Positions 1-7,870 of a stretch of 64,000 nucleotides of DNA are shown in pieces; the first letter of the stretch is position 1; each line of letters begins with the position of its first letter. Source of the stretch: Nonomuraea spiralis (GTDB lineage: Bacteria > Actinomycetota > Actinomycetes > Streptosporangiales > Streptosporangiaceae). The stretch lies in NCBI RefSeq assembly GCF_014648435.1, contig NZ_BMRC01000006.1, positions 310,001 through 374,000 on the forward strand, given 5' to 3'. The position numbers and the translations under genes are program-made. The notes under the pieces are model-generated. The model had not been told where the DNA came from. It saw only the letters and a program-made list of their open reading frames with translations, and searched no databases.

Positions 1-873
1 GATCACCACCGCCTGCACCGGGTCCGGCTCGCCCGACCGCGTCCTGCTCACCCGCGTGACCGCGTCCAGCCGGCGCGCCCCCACCTCCCGTACGTCGCTC
101 ACCCGCACCTCGCCCTCCGGCACGTCGAGCAGCGCCAGCGAGGGCACGATCGCCACCCCGTGCCCGGCGGCCACCAGCGCGAGCACCGGCGAGAAGTCGG
201 TGACGACGTGCGTCCTGCGGGGCTCGACCCCGTGGATCCCGGCGAGCCGGTCGAGCGCCTGCCCGCACGCCTGGTCCGGCTCGGCGGCCACCCACGGCAG
301 GCGCATCAGGTCCGCGGTCGACTCCGGCTCGGGCCAGTCCGGCGGCAGCACGACGCGGAACTCGTCCACGTGCAGCGGCCGTACGGTCAGCGAGGGCTGC
401 GCGGGGACCGGCAGGCTCATGTCCTGCTCGGTGATGAGCAGGTCCACGGCGCCGAGGCGCAACTCCTGCAGCGCGGGCTGCCCGTAGACCTCGTGGATGA
501 CCGGCGTGATCCTCGGATGGCGTTCGGCCAGGGCGCGCATCGCGGGCACCAGCATGTGCTTGATGGCCGTGGGGAAGGCGGCGATCCGCACCGGCCCGGC
601 CAGGCGTTCGGTGAACCTGGTCAGCTCCTTCCTGGCCTCGGTCAGCTCCTCCTCGACCCGCTCGGCGTACCCGGCGAGCACGCGGCCCGCCGGGGTGAGC
701 GAGACGCGGCGCTGCGAGCGGTCGATGAGCGCCAGGCCGACCTCCCGTTCGAGCTGGGCGAGCTGCTGGGAGACCGCTGAGGGGGTCAGGTACAGCGCCT
801 CGGCCGCGCGCATCACGCCGCCGCGGCGGGCGACCTCGTGCAGGACACGCAGACGACGAGGGTCGATATCCAT
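1..873 (-). CDS. LysR-family transcriptional regulator (3' end outside window)
   Basis: The leftward reading frame starts at ATG 873 and runs off the left edge. Its first 60 residues form a typical LysR winged helix-turn-helix, with RRLRVLHEVARRGGV followed by AAEALYLTPSAVSQQLAQLE. The rest resembles a periplasmic-binding-protein-like effector domain of the LysR type, including the stretch GPVRIAAFPTAIKHMLVP. About 291 residues are visible, so only the last few should be missing. It diverges from the membrane-protein/cyclase pair starting at 947, and LysR proteins often control the divergent neighbour; that target is inferred from position only. The effector is unknown. Confidence 0.9.
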   Translation of the reverse strand, partial: MDIDPRRLRVLHEVARRGGVMRAAEALYLTPSAVSQQLAQLEREVGLALIDRSQRRVSLTPAGRVLAGYAERVEEELTEARKELTRFTERLAGPVRIAAFPTAIKHMLVPAMRALAERHPRITPVIHEVYGQPALQELRLGAVDLLITEQDMSLPVPAQPSLTVRPLHVDEFRVVLPPDWPEPESTADLMRLPWVAAEPDQACGQALDRLAGIHGVEPRRTHVVTDFSPVLALVAAGHGVAIVPSLALLDVPEGEVRVSDVREVGARRLDAVTRVSRTRSGEPDPVQAVVI

Positions 874-946
874 GCAGGTCAGCTTACGTCCACCTTTAGC
901 TTTCTTTATTTGTGCTTTAAGCCCAAAAATCCAGAGAATATCGGCC
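874..946. promoter_or_regulatory. Divergent intergenic region between LysR gene and membrane-protein/cyclase operon
   Basis: This 73-bp gap is clearly AT-richer than its surroundings, with runs such as TTTCTTTATTTG. It must hold the 5' signals of both divergent genes. No clean -10/-35 pair could be assigned. A weak GAGAA lies upstream of ATG 947. Confidence 0.5.
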
Positions 947-1198
947 ATGGATCTCCTCCTCGACGCCGTCGGCTGGGCCGGAGCCGCCCTGCTGCTGACC
1001 GGGTACGCCCTGGTCTCGTCCGCGCGGTTGTCCGGCGACGGCGTGGCGTACCAGCTCATCAACCTGTTCGGCGCGCTCGGCCTCATGGTCAACAGCGCCT
1101 ACAACGCCGCCTGGCCCTCCACCGGGCTGAACCTCGTATGGGCCGCCATCGGAGGGATCGCCCTCGTCAAACTCGCCCGGGTGGGAGCCGCCAAATGA
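947..1198 (+). CDS. Small membrane protein, CBU_0592-like family
   Basis: This 83-aa protein consists almost entirely of three hydrophobic stretches (about residues 5-22, 35-52 and 58-78). The layout AVGWAGAALLLTGYAL...YQLINLFGALGLMVNSAYN resembles the short CBU_0592-type membrane domain found in many bacteria, whose function is unknown. ATG 947 lies just after the AT-rich divergent region. The stop overlaps the next start (ATGA at 1195-1198), so it is probably translated together with the cyclase-family enzyme. Nothing in the sequence identifies a substrate. Confidence 0.75.
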   Translation: MDLLLDAVGWAGAALLLTGYALVSSARLSGDGVAYQLINLFGALGLMVNSAYNAAWPSTGLNLVWAAIGGIALVKLARVGAAK

Positions 1199-1839
1199 TC
1201 GTCGAACTCAGCCACCGCATCACCGACGGCATGATCACCTATCCCGGCGTCCCGGGCCCGGTCCTCGGTACGCACCTGAGCAGGGAGGACTCGCGCGAGG
1301 TCTACGCCCCGGGCACCGAGTTCGAGATCGGCACGATCACGATGGCCGCCAACACCGGTACCTACCTGGACACGCCCCACCACCGCTACGCCGACGGCCC
1401 GGACCTGTCGCAGGTGCCGGTGAGCAGGCTGGCCGACCTGCCCGGCCTGCGCGTACCCGCCTCGGGAGGGCGGGAGGTGGTGCTCGACACCACACTGGAC
1501 GTACGCGGCCGGGCCGTGCTGATCCACACGGGCTGGGACCGCCACTTCGGCACCGGCGCCTACCTGCGCGACCATCCGTACCTGGCGGCGGAGTCGGCGG
1601 AGTGGCTGGCCGAGCAGGGCGCGGCGCTGGTCGGGATCGACTCGCTCAACATCGACGACACCCCGCCGCACGGCGAACGCCCCGCCCACACGATCCTGCT
1701 GAGGGCGGGGATCCCGCTGGTCGAGCACCTGACGGGGCTCTCGGCACTGCCGAGTGAGGGCTTCAGGTTCCATGCCGCGCCCCCGATGATCGCGGGCATG
1801 GGCACCTTCCCCGTACGCGCCTACGCCGTCGTGCCGTAG
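1195..1839 (+). CDS. Cyclase family protein (kynurenine formamidase-like metal hydrolase)
   Basis: A 214-aa soluble protein of the cyclase/KynB superfamily (PF04199). It begins with the characteristic ELSHRITDGMITYPG and carries the metal-binding segment NTGTYLDTPHHRY (about residues 53-65), where the family's His and Asp ligands lie. The later VGIDSLNIDD...HTILLRAGIPLVEHL is also typical. Members hydrolyse N-formylkynurenine, isatin or cyclic amides. The substrate cannot be told from sequence, and no kynurenine pathway genes are adjacent. ATG 1195 overlaps the previous stop by four bases. Regulation by the divergent LysR protein is plausible. Confidence 0.85.
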   Translation: MIVELSHRITDGMITYPGVPGPVLGTHLSREDSREVYAPGTEFEIGTITMAANTGTYLDTPHHRYADGPDLSQVPVSRLADLPGLRVPASGGREVVLDTTLDVRGRAVLIHTGWDRHFGTGAYLRDHPYLAAESAEWLAEQGAALVGIDSLNIDDTPPHGERPAHTILLRAGIPLVEHLTGLSALPSEGFRFHAAPPMIAGMGTFPVRAYAVVP

Positions 1840-1852
1840 GCGGGACGGGGCG

Positions 1853-2029
1853 TCACTCGTCCTCCTGATCGGCCTCGTCCCACGCCTTGTTGCGGTCGGC
1901 GGCGCGCTGCAATGCGCCCGCCGCCTCCTCCTCCGAGGCGTAGGGACCCATCCGGTCCTTGTTGGGGCAGCCCTGCTCGGGCTCGACCCGCATGTGCTTG
2001 AGACAGAACCACCACTGGCCTTCGCTCAC
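1853..2029 (-). CDS. Small conserved-looking hypothetical protein, 58 aa
   Basis: GTG 2029 opens a 58-residue protein starting [20 protein letters not shown] and ending in an acidic tail. The N-terminal half has a Trp-Trp-Phe-Cys start, and a second Cys comes in [13 protein letters not shown]. The second half is an amphipathic helix ([28 protein letters not shown]). This composition is that of a real small cytosolic protein, unlike the alternative frames here. It converges on the cyclase gene and is divergent from map. No function can be assigned. Confidence 0.75.
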   Translation of the reverse strand: MSEGQWWFCLKHMRVEPEQGCPNKDRMGPYASEEEAAGALQRAADRNKAWDEADQEDE

Positions 2030-2061
2030 GAGGTCAATTCTGCCCCGTAGACTCGTGTTTC

Positions 2062-2910
2062 ATGACGACACTGCTCCAGCCCGGGCGAGTCTCGCCCATG
2101 CGAAAGGTCCCCGCCCACATCGAGCGGCCGGAGTACGTCGGCAAGAAGCGCCCCAGGACCGGCGAGTCCGACGTGAAGACCCCCGAGATCATCGAGCGCA
2201 TGCGGGTGGCCGGCCGCATCGCCGCCCAGGCCCTCGAAGAGGTCGGCAAGCACGCCGTCCCCGGGGTCACCACCGACGAGCTCGACCGCATCGGCCACGA
2301 GTTCCTCCTCGACCACGGCGCCTACCCCAGCACGCTCGGCTACAAGGGTTATCCCAAGTCGTTGTGCACGTCGATCAACGAGGTCATCTGCCACGGCATC
2401 CCCGACGACACCGTGCTGCGCGACGGCGACATCGTCAACGTCGACATCACCGCCTACATCGGCGGCGTCCACGGCGACACCGACGCCACCTACCTGGTGG
2501 GCGAGGTCGACGAGGAGTCGCGCCTGCTGGTCGAGCGCACCCGCGAGGCCATGATGCGGGCCATCAGGGCGGTCGCGCCCGGCCGCCAGCTCAACGTGGT
2601 CGGCCGCGTCATCGAGGCGTACGCCAAGCGCTTCGGCTACGGCGTCGTACGCGACTTCACCGGCCACGGCATCGGCACGACCTTCCACTCCGGCCTCATG
2701 GTGCCCCACTACGACGACCCGTCGCTGCGGGTGGAGCTGGTGCCGGGCATGACGTTCACCATCGAGCCGATGCTCACGCTGGGCACGATCGACTACGACA
2801 TCTGGCCCGACAAGTGGACGGCCGTCACGAAGGACCGCAAGCGCACGGCCCAGTTCGAGCACACGATCATGGTCACCGAGACCGGCAGCGAGATCCTGAC
2901 CCTCCCCTGA
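2062..2910 (+). CDS. map: Type I methionine aminopeptidase
   Basis: Cytosolic enzyme that removes the initiator methionine from nascent proteins. The 282-aa sequence contains all five metal ligands of the pita-bread fold: D128 (NVDIT), D139 (HGDTD), H202 (GHGIG), E235 (IEPM) and E266 (FEHT). Their spacings (11, 63, 33 and 31) equal those of the E. coli enzyme. A roughly 40-residue N-terminal extension precedes the core, as in other actinobacterial long-form MAPs. ATG 2062 has no strong ribosome site; ATG 2098 is an in-frame alternative. The gene stands alone rather than in the ribosomal-protein operon, suggesting a second MAP copy (inference). Confidence 0.96.
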   Translation: MTTLLQPGRVSPMRKVPAHIERPEYVGKKRPRTGESDVKTPEIIERMRVAGRIAAQALEEVGKHAVPGVTTDELDRIGHEFLLDHGAYPSTLGYKGYPKSLCTSINEVICHGIPDDTVLRDGDIVNVDITAYIGGVHGDTDATYLVGEVDEESRLLVERTREAMMRAIRAVAPGRQLNVVGRVIEAYAKRFGYGVVRDFTGHGIGTTFHSGLMVPHYDDPSLRVELVPGMTFTIEPMLTLGTIDYDIWPDKWTAVTKDRKRTAQFEHTIMVTETGSEILTLP

Positions 2911-2943
2911 GCCTCACCCCAGGGCACCCCGGGCCCTGGACGG

Positions 2944-3333
2944 TCATCGTCGCCTGGGGATCACTCCGCTCACCGTGGTGCCCTCGCCGGGCACGCCCTT
3001 GACCGACAGGCTGCCGCCGAGCTCGGCGAAGGCGGCCCGCATCCGGGCGATCCCGCGCCCCGTGCGCCCGTCGGGCAAGCCCTGGCCGTCGTCGCTGACC
3101 GTCAGCCGCAGGCCGCTCGGGCCCGTGGTCACGGCGACCGAGACGGTCTTGGCCCGGCTGTGCCGCTCGACGTTGGACAGCGCCTCGCGCATCGTCTCCA
3201 TGACGCCGCCCGACACCCTCGACGGCACGTCGGTCCCGGGCAGCGCCCACGTCTCGACCGCGATCCCCGTCTGCTCCGACCACTGCGCCAGAAGGCTTTC
3301 GAGCGCCTCGGCCAGGCTCTGCCCCCCGCGCAT
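2944..3333 (-). CDS. Histidine-kinase-type ATPase (HATPase_c only)
   Basis: ATG 3333 gives 129 aa; it is preceded by GGAAGA at good spacing. TTG 3351 with its own AGGAAGG is an alternative start. The N box (MREALSNVERHSRA), G1 box (SDDGQGLPDG) and G2 box (GRGIARMRAAF) match the ATP-binding domain of NarL/DesK-type sensor kinases. There is no phosphoacceptor histidine domain, no membrane segment and no neighbouring response regulator, so it is not a complete sensor kinase. It may be a partner protein, an anti-sigma-like kinase or a remnant of a larger kinase. It converges on map. Confidence 0.7.
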   Translation of the reverse strand: MRGGQSLAEALESLLAQWSEQTGIAVETWALPGTDVPSRVSGGVMETMREALSNVERHSRAKTVSVAVTTGPSGLRLTVSDDGQGLPDGRTGRGIARMRAAFAELGGSLSVKGVPGEGTTVSGVIPRRR

Positions 3334-3541
3334 GCGTGTCTCTTCCGACAATGGTTCTCGCCTTCCTCGGCACCCCGGGGCCCGCGCCGGTCCCCACGCC
3401 GGCGCCCCGCACCGCGTCGCGCGATCCCCCCTCAAGGTTCGCAGACGCTGCTGATGAGGTTATGCCCTTCTCCCCTGTGAGACAGGCTACCCGGCGCTTC
3501 TGAAACCTGGAGTCGGAAGATAGGGTGCCCTGGCCGAACCG

Positions 3542-5515
3542 CTACTCGCCCTTGTCAGCGCGGTTGAGACGGGCGAGATAGGCGTTGTAGGAGTCGAGTT
3601 CGGTGTCGCCGGCGGCGCGTTCGGCCTTGCGGTCGGTGCGCCGGGCTTGCCGTTCGTCGTCGCGGTACCACTGGAACGCGATGGCCAGCAGCACGAGCAG
3701 CGTGGGGATCTCACCGAAGCCCCACGCGATGGCCCCGCCGTCCTGCTGGGTCTGGAGCAGGTTGTCGCCCCACGTACGGCCGAGCTGTTCGTACCAGCCG
3801 GAGGCGATCACCGAGCCGGTCATCATCAGCGCGATGCCGAAGAAGGCGTGGAAGGGCATGGTGACGAAGAGCATCAGCAGCCGCCCGACGTACGGGAGCC
3901 TGCTCGGCCCCGGGTCGACGCCGATGATCACCCAGAAGAACAGGGAGCCGCTGAGCAGGAAGTGCAGCGTCATCCAGATGTGCCCGAGGTGCTCCTGCAT
4001 GGCCGACTCGAACAGCGGCGTGAAGTACAGCGCGTACGTCGAGGCGATGAAGATGGCCGTCGCCACGACCGGGTGGGACAGGACCTTGACCACCCGGCTG
4101 TGCAGGATCGTCGTGATCCACTCCCGCGCGCCCCGGTCACCCCGACGGGCCGCCGGCTTGAGCGCCCGCAGCGCCAGCGTGACCGGGCCGCCGAGGACCA
4201 GGAAGATCGGCACGATCATGGAGAGCGTCATGTGCTCGATCATGTGCACGTCGAACATGACCTTGGCGTAGCGGGCCAGGCCGCTCTGGGTGGAGAACAC
4301 CAGCAGCGCGATCCCGATGAACCAGGCGGCGGTGCGCCCCCACGGCCAGGCGTCGCCGCGCCGGATCAGCCGGTAGACGCCGGCGCCGTAGAGCCCGGCG
4401 AGCACGGCGGCCACCGCGGCGAAGAACAGGTCGAACCACCACAGGGAGAACACGTTCGCGATCGTGAGCTCCGGCGGGACGGGGAAGCCGAGCAGCTCGA
4501 ACGCCCGGTCGGCGGGCACGCTGAACTCGGGCGGCGGTGTACGCGACAACGCGACGGCCAGCCCGACGGTGGCCAGCATGAGCAGCGTCTCGCCGCCGGC
4601 CAGGCGGGTGAACGCCCTGGGCTTGCCCGCCTCCAGGTCGACCAGCGTGCGCTGGCGGTGCCAGTAGCCGACGTAGCCGAGCAGCACGAAGGCGACGATC
4701 TTGGCCAGGGCCAGCAGGCCGTACTGGGTGGTCCAGAGGTCGGACAGCGCGCCGAGGCGGGCGACCAGGCTGAACACGCCGGACAGGCCGACGGCGACGA
4801 AGCACCACACCGCCATCGTGGAGAACCGGGCGGCGGCCACGTTGAGCTGCGGCTGCCCGCGCATCGCGTGCACGGCCAGCACCACCAGGCCGCCCACCCA
4901 CAGGGCGAGCGCGAGCAGGTGCAGCGACACCGCCGAGGTGGCCAGGTCGTGGTTGGGCGAGGAGGAGGTGTGGCCGGTCAGCGGCGGCGGCAACATCGTC
5001 ACGAGCGCGAACACCAGCAGGGCGGCCGCGGCCCCGGCGGTGATGGCCCCGCGCGAGAACAGCGCGATGGCCACCCCGAACAGCACCACCAGCGTGAGCG
5101 CCACACCCTGGGTGGTCTGGGTGGCGGTGCTGGTCAGGTATTCCCGGTTGAGGATCTGGGGCACAGTACGGCCCCACGAGTCGGCCGTGGTGAACACGAT
5201 GGCCAGGAACGCCGATCCGGCCCACCCGAGCGCGGTCCAGGAGGCGGACCTGACGTAGAGCAGGCCCGCCTTGCCGAGCATGCCTTTGTCGTTGGGCAGC
5301 AGCAGCGCCGCCGCCAGCAGCAGGCCGACGGTGAGCACGCCCGTGACGTCCATGAGCAGCTTGGACACCGGCAGGCCCCACCTGACGACCGCTCCGGCGT
5401 CGGGCAGCCCGGGGATGATCCGGGGGAAGGCCCTGCCGCCGGCGATCATGCCGATCACCAGGGCGACGACCGCGGCCGCCCCACCCGCGAGCGCGAGACG
5501 CGCCGTTCTGCTCAT
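3542..5515 (-). CDS. CopD - CtaG fusion: copper import/cytochrome oxidase copper-insertion membrane protein
   Basis: A 657-aa polytopic membrane protein. The N-terminal half (about residues 1-330) is CopD-like, with repeated hydrophobic helices and HLLALALWVGGLVVLAVHA. The C-terminal half (about 370-620) is a CtaG/caa3-type assembly domain, with conserved His-rich helices such as HMIEHMTLSMIVPIF and HIWMTLHFLLSG. Such fusions are standard in actinobacteria and are thought to move copper across the membrane for oxidase assembly. ATG 5515 overlaps the stop of copC by four bases, so the two are translationally coupled. The C-terminal tail is charged and cytosolic. Confidence 0.93.
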   Translation of the reverse strand: MSRTARLALAGGAAAVVALVIGMIAGGRAFPRIIPGLPDAGAVVRWGLPVSKLLMDVTGVLTVGLLLAAALLLPNDKGMLGKAGLLYVRSASWTALGWAGSAFLAIVFTTADSWGRTVPQILNREYLTSTATQTTQGVALTLVVLFGVAIALFSRGAITAGAAAALLVFALVTMLPPPLTGHTSSSPNHDLATSAVSLHLLALALWVGGLVVLAVHAMRGQPQLNVAAARFSTMAVWCFVAVGLSGVFSLVARLGALSDLWTTQYGLLALAKIVAFVLLGYVGYWHRQRTLVDLEAGKPRAFTRLAGGETLLMLATVGLAVALSRTPPPEFSVPADRAFELLGFPVPPELTIANVFSLWWFDLFFAAVAAVLAGLYGAGVYRLIRRGDAWPWGRTAAWFIGIALLVFSTQSGLARYAKVMFDVHMIEHMTLSMIVPIFLVLGGPVTLALRALKPAARRGDRGAREWITTILHSRVVKVLSHPVVATAIFIASTYALYFTPLFESAMQEHLGHIWMTLHFLLSGSLFFWVIIGVDPGPSRLPYVGRLLMLFVTMPFHAFFGIALMMTGSVIASGWYEQLGRTWGDNLLQTQQDGGAIAWGFGEIPTLLVLLAIAFQWYRDDERQARRTDRKAERAAGDTELDSYNAYLARLNRADKGE

Positions 5516-6090
5516 GGCTTCTTCTTCCGCGCGCTGAACAGGAACCCGATGCCGATGCCGACCAGCGCCCCGATCCCGATGATCAGCCACGTGGGAAAGC
5601 CGACCCGCGCCGCCGACGCCTGGTCGGCCTCGGCCGCGGCGGGAGTGGCCGCAGGAGCGGACGAGGCGGCCGTCGCCGGGGCGGCCGAAGCCGGGTCGGT
5701 GGCCGACGCGCTCGGCGAGGGCGCCGCGGCCGCCTTCACCGTGAAGGGGATCTCCCCCTCGATCGGGTGGCCGTCGGAGGAGACGACCCGGTAGGCGATG
5801 GTGTACTTCCCGCCCGGCAGCGGCCCCTTGACCGCCTGCCGCACGACCGCGCCGTCGACCTCGGGCTTGCCCTCCTGGAAGACGGCCTCGCCCGCGCCCC
5901 GGACGATGACGAACGGCATGCGCACCTTGGCGGTGAACTCCAGCCTGACCTCGTCGAGAGCCTCGACCTCGGCGCCCTTGGCCGGGTCGCTGCTCTTGAG
6001 TGAGTCGTGGGCCAGCGCCGGGGTGGCGGTGCCGAGCACGAACAGGGCGGCGAGAATCGCGGTGAGTGCCGCGAGCGGGGAACTCTTCAT
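5512..6090 (-). CDS. copC: CopC-domain copper-binding protein, membrane anchored
   Basis: A 192-aa exported protein. A signal peptide ends at ALA, leaving His28 as the first mature residue, the classical Cu(II) ligand of CopC. A second ligand pair lies in SSDGHPIEG (D106, H108). The beta-sandwich (residues 28-118) is followed by a Pro/Ala/Ser linker (about 119-160), a C-terminal membrane helix (WLIIGIGALVGIGIGFLF) and a KKK tail. It therefore displays the copper site outside the cell, next to its CopD-CtaG partner encoded downstream. First gene of the two-gene copper operon. Confidence 0.95.
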   Translation of the reverse strand: MKSSPLAALTAILAALFVLGTATPALAHDSLKSSDPAKGAEVEALDEVRLEFTAKVRMPFVIVRGAGEAVFQEGKPEVDGAVVRQAVKGPLPGGKYTIAYRVVSSDGHPIEGEIPFTVKAAAAPSPSASATDPASAAPATAASSAPAATPAAAEADQASAARVGFPTWLIIGIGALVGIGIGFLFSARKKKP

Positions 6091-6134
6091 GGCACCACCA
6101 AGGCTACCGACGCCACCGCCCGGTCCTGACCTCG

Positions 6135-7418
6135 CTACAGCCCCGCGCAGGCGAGAGCCCGCTGGTAGGCGTCCACGGCGCCGTCGGAATCGCCCAGCTG
6201 GTCCATCGTCTCGGCGGTGGCGTACCAGGTGGACGCCGAACGCCGGGAGTCGGGCAGCGGCGCCAGCCAGTCGCGCACGGGGCCCACATGGGCGCGGGCC
6301 TCCTCCATCCGGCCGACCCCGCCGTAGACCCTGCTGAGCAGCAGGTCGGCCTCGGCGCCGAGGGCCGATCCCGGGTAGGGCAGCAGGTCCTTGCCCGCCT
6401 GGGCCTGCTTGACGGCCTCGTCCAGGTTGCCGGTCATGGCCTCGGCGACGCCGAGCTCGATCCGGACGCGGGCGCGCTCGATGGGGCTGGTCGAGGTCTG
6501 CTCGTGCTCGACGACGGCCTGGCGCAGCACGTCACGGGCGGCGGCCGCCTCGTGCGGGCGGGCCTTGAGCCGCTTCTGCGTGAGCGCGAGGCGCATGATC
6601 GCGATGCTGCGCGGCTGCCCGTGCTCCAGTTGCACGGCCATGGCCCGCTCGGAGAAGGACAGCGCCTCCTCGGTGTGGCCGGTCATGGCCGCCGTGTTCG
6701 AGGCCATCCAGTTGGCGGCCACGATCGAGCGCGGCGTGCCGAGGGCGTCGGCGGCGTTCAGCAGCTCGGCCGCGAACTGGCGGGCGCGCAGCAGGTCGCC
6801 GCGCTCCATGTACGCCGCCAGCAGGCTGCCGCCGAGCTCCACGAGCAGGTCGTTCCAGACGGGTCGCGTCGTTGCGTTGAGTATCCGCTCGGCGACCTCG
6901 ACCGCCTCCGTGAGGCGCTCGCTCTCCCGGTAGCTGCGGCACAGGTTGATGGCGATCTCGATCCGGCGCTCGGTCGACAGCTCCTCCTCGCGGAGCCGCA
7001 GCAGGATGGCGATGGCGCCGTCGAGGTCGCCGCTGGCCTGAGTGGCGAGCGCGAGGCCGAATTCGGTGTCTTGACGAAGAGCCGTCAAGCCTGTCAGGTT
7101 GTTGTTCGCCAGCAGCTCGGTGTAGCGCGTGCGGGCCTCGGCGACCTCACCGTTCTCGAGCGCCAGACGCGCGTAGCCGAGCGCCAGCTCGATGTCCTCC
7201 ATCTGCTCGGCGGTCACGCCGTTGATCAGATAGGACAGCGAACAGTCGAGTTTCTGCGCCAGCAGCTCCAGGACCGCAGGTGTCGGGGTACGCTTGCCAC
7301 TCTCGATCAAGGAGACGTAGCTGTCCGACAACTCGGGGTGCGCCAGCTGTGCCTGTGACAGGCCACGCTGCCGGCGAACGGTCTTGATACGGAGTCCGAC
7401 CAGGTCAGATGTGGTCAC
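6135..7418 (-). CDS. XRE-family regulator with C-terminal TPR domain
   Basis: GTG 7418 (AGGGAG eight bases upstream) gives 427 aa. Residues about 5-65 are an XRE helix-turn-helix (IKTVRRQRGLSQAQLAHPELSDSYVSLIESG). The remaining 360 residues are helical repeats of TPR type, with pairs such as ALGYARLALENGEVAEARTR and AVEVAERILNAT. This architecture (HTH plus TPR) is that of peptide-responsive regulators of the RRNPP type and of several actinobacterial regulators. The gene diverges from a 44-codon secreted-peptide gene only 61 bp away. The peptide is a candidate ligand, by position only. The alternative is an ordinary cytosolic regulator with a protein partner. Confidence 0.9.
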   Translation of the reverse strand: MTTSDLVGLRIKTVRRQRGLSQAQLAHPELSDSYVSLIESGKRTPTPAVLELLAQKLDCSLSYLINGVTAEQMEDIELALGYARLALENGEVAEARTRYTELLANNNLTGLTALRQDTEFGLALATQASGDLDGAIAILLRLREEELSTERRIEIAINLCRSYRESERLTEAVEVAERILNATTRPVWNDLLVELGGSLLAAYMERGDLLRARQFAAELLNAADALGTPRSIVAANWMASNTAAMTGHTEEALSFSERAMAVQLEHGQPRSIAIMRLALTQKRLKARPHEAAAARDVLRQAVVEHEQTSTSPIERARVRIELGVAEAMTGNLDEAVKQAQAGKDLLPYPGSALGAEADLLLSRVYGGVGRMEEARAHVGPVRDWLAPLPDSRRSASTWYATAETMDQLGDSDGAVDAYQRALACAGL

Positions 7419-7422
7419 AGTC

Positions 7423-7454
7423 GTTGCTCCCTGAGATGATGAAGTCCGAGCAAC
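7423..7454. promoter_or_regulatory. Inverted repeat in divergent promoter of XRE-TPR and peptide genes
   Basis: GTTGCTC (7423-7429) and GAGCAAC (7448-7454) form a perfect 7-bp inverted repeat with an 18-bp spacer. It lies in the 61-bp gap between the two divergent starts. Position and symmetry suit an operator for the XRE-TPR protein; binding is inferred. Confidence 0.45.
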
Positions 7455-7479
7455 CCCACACAGGCGAGGGAGAACCCCC

Positions 7480-7614
7480 ATGCGCATGCGTATTGCCCTG
7501 TCTGCGCTAGCCACCGTGCTCATCGCAGCGGTGACTCTCGCAGGCAATGTTACGGCGGCGAACGCCGACACGTCTGCACTCTATTCAGGCCAGGACATGG
7601 CGCACTGCTGCTGA
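7480..7614 (+). CDS. Small secreted peptide precursor, 44 aa
   Basis: ATG 7480 is preceded by GAGGGAG seven bases upstream. The 44 residues start with MRMRIALSALATVLIAAVTL, a textbook signal peptide (basic start, long hydrophobic core), ending at a likely ANA cleavage site near residue 29. That leaves a short mature peptide of about 15 residues, DTSALYSGQDMAHCC, ending in two cysteines. It is divergent from the XRE-TPR regulator and just upstream of three SARP regulator genes. A signalling peptide sensed by the TPR regulator is the attractive hypothesis. A bacteriocin-like or plain exported peptide cannot be excluded. No modification enzymes are encoded nearby. Confidence 0.7.
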   Translation: MRMRIALSALATVLIAAVTLAGNVTAANADTSALYSGQDMAHCC

Positions 7615-7870
7615 CCGGCTGACTTCACCAAGAGGGGGTGCATCGCGCACCTCTGAGACTTGAACCGCACCAAGCCATCAAAGGTATTAAGTCACACAAC
7701 GAGGACATGACGTCCTCACCCCGTCGATGTGCCCCCTCTTCCGACATCTGGCCAGAGCCTACCTGACGCCGTCTACATTCGATCTACAGTCGTCTGACCG
7801 CTTTACCGCCACAAGATTCTGATTACGCTGCCTTCGTGAGGGGGACGTAGGGCCGTACCGGGGAGGACGC
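7615..7870. promoter_or_regulatory. 256-bp non-coding region upstream of the SARP cluster, with several inverted repeats
   Basis: No gene is seen. The region is AT-richer than its neighbours. It holds a 15-nt inverted pair with two mismatches (7630-7644 and 7726-7740, core AAGAGGGGG), a local hairpin AGAG...GTGC ATCGC GCAC CTCT right after the peptide gene, and a perfect 6-bp hairpin GAGGAC ATGAC GTCCTC at 7701-7717. It should contain the peptide-gene terminator and the promoter/operators of the SARP genes. GGGGAGGACGC precedes GTG 7871. Confidence 0.5.
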
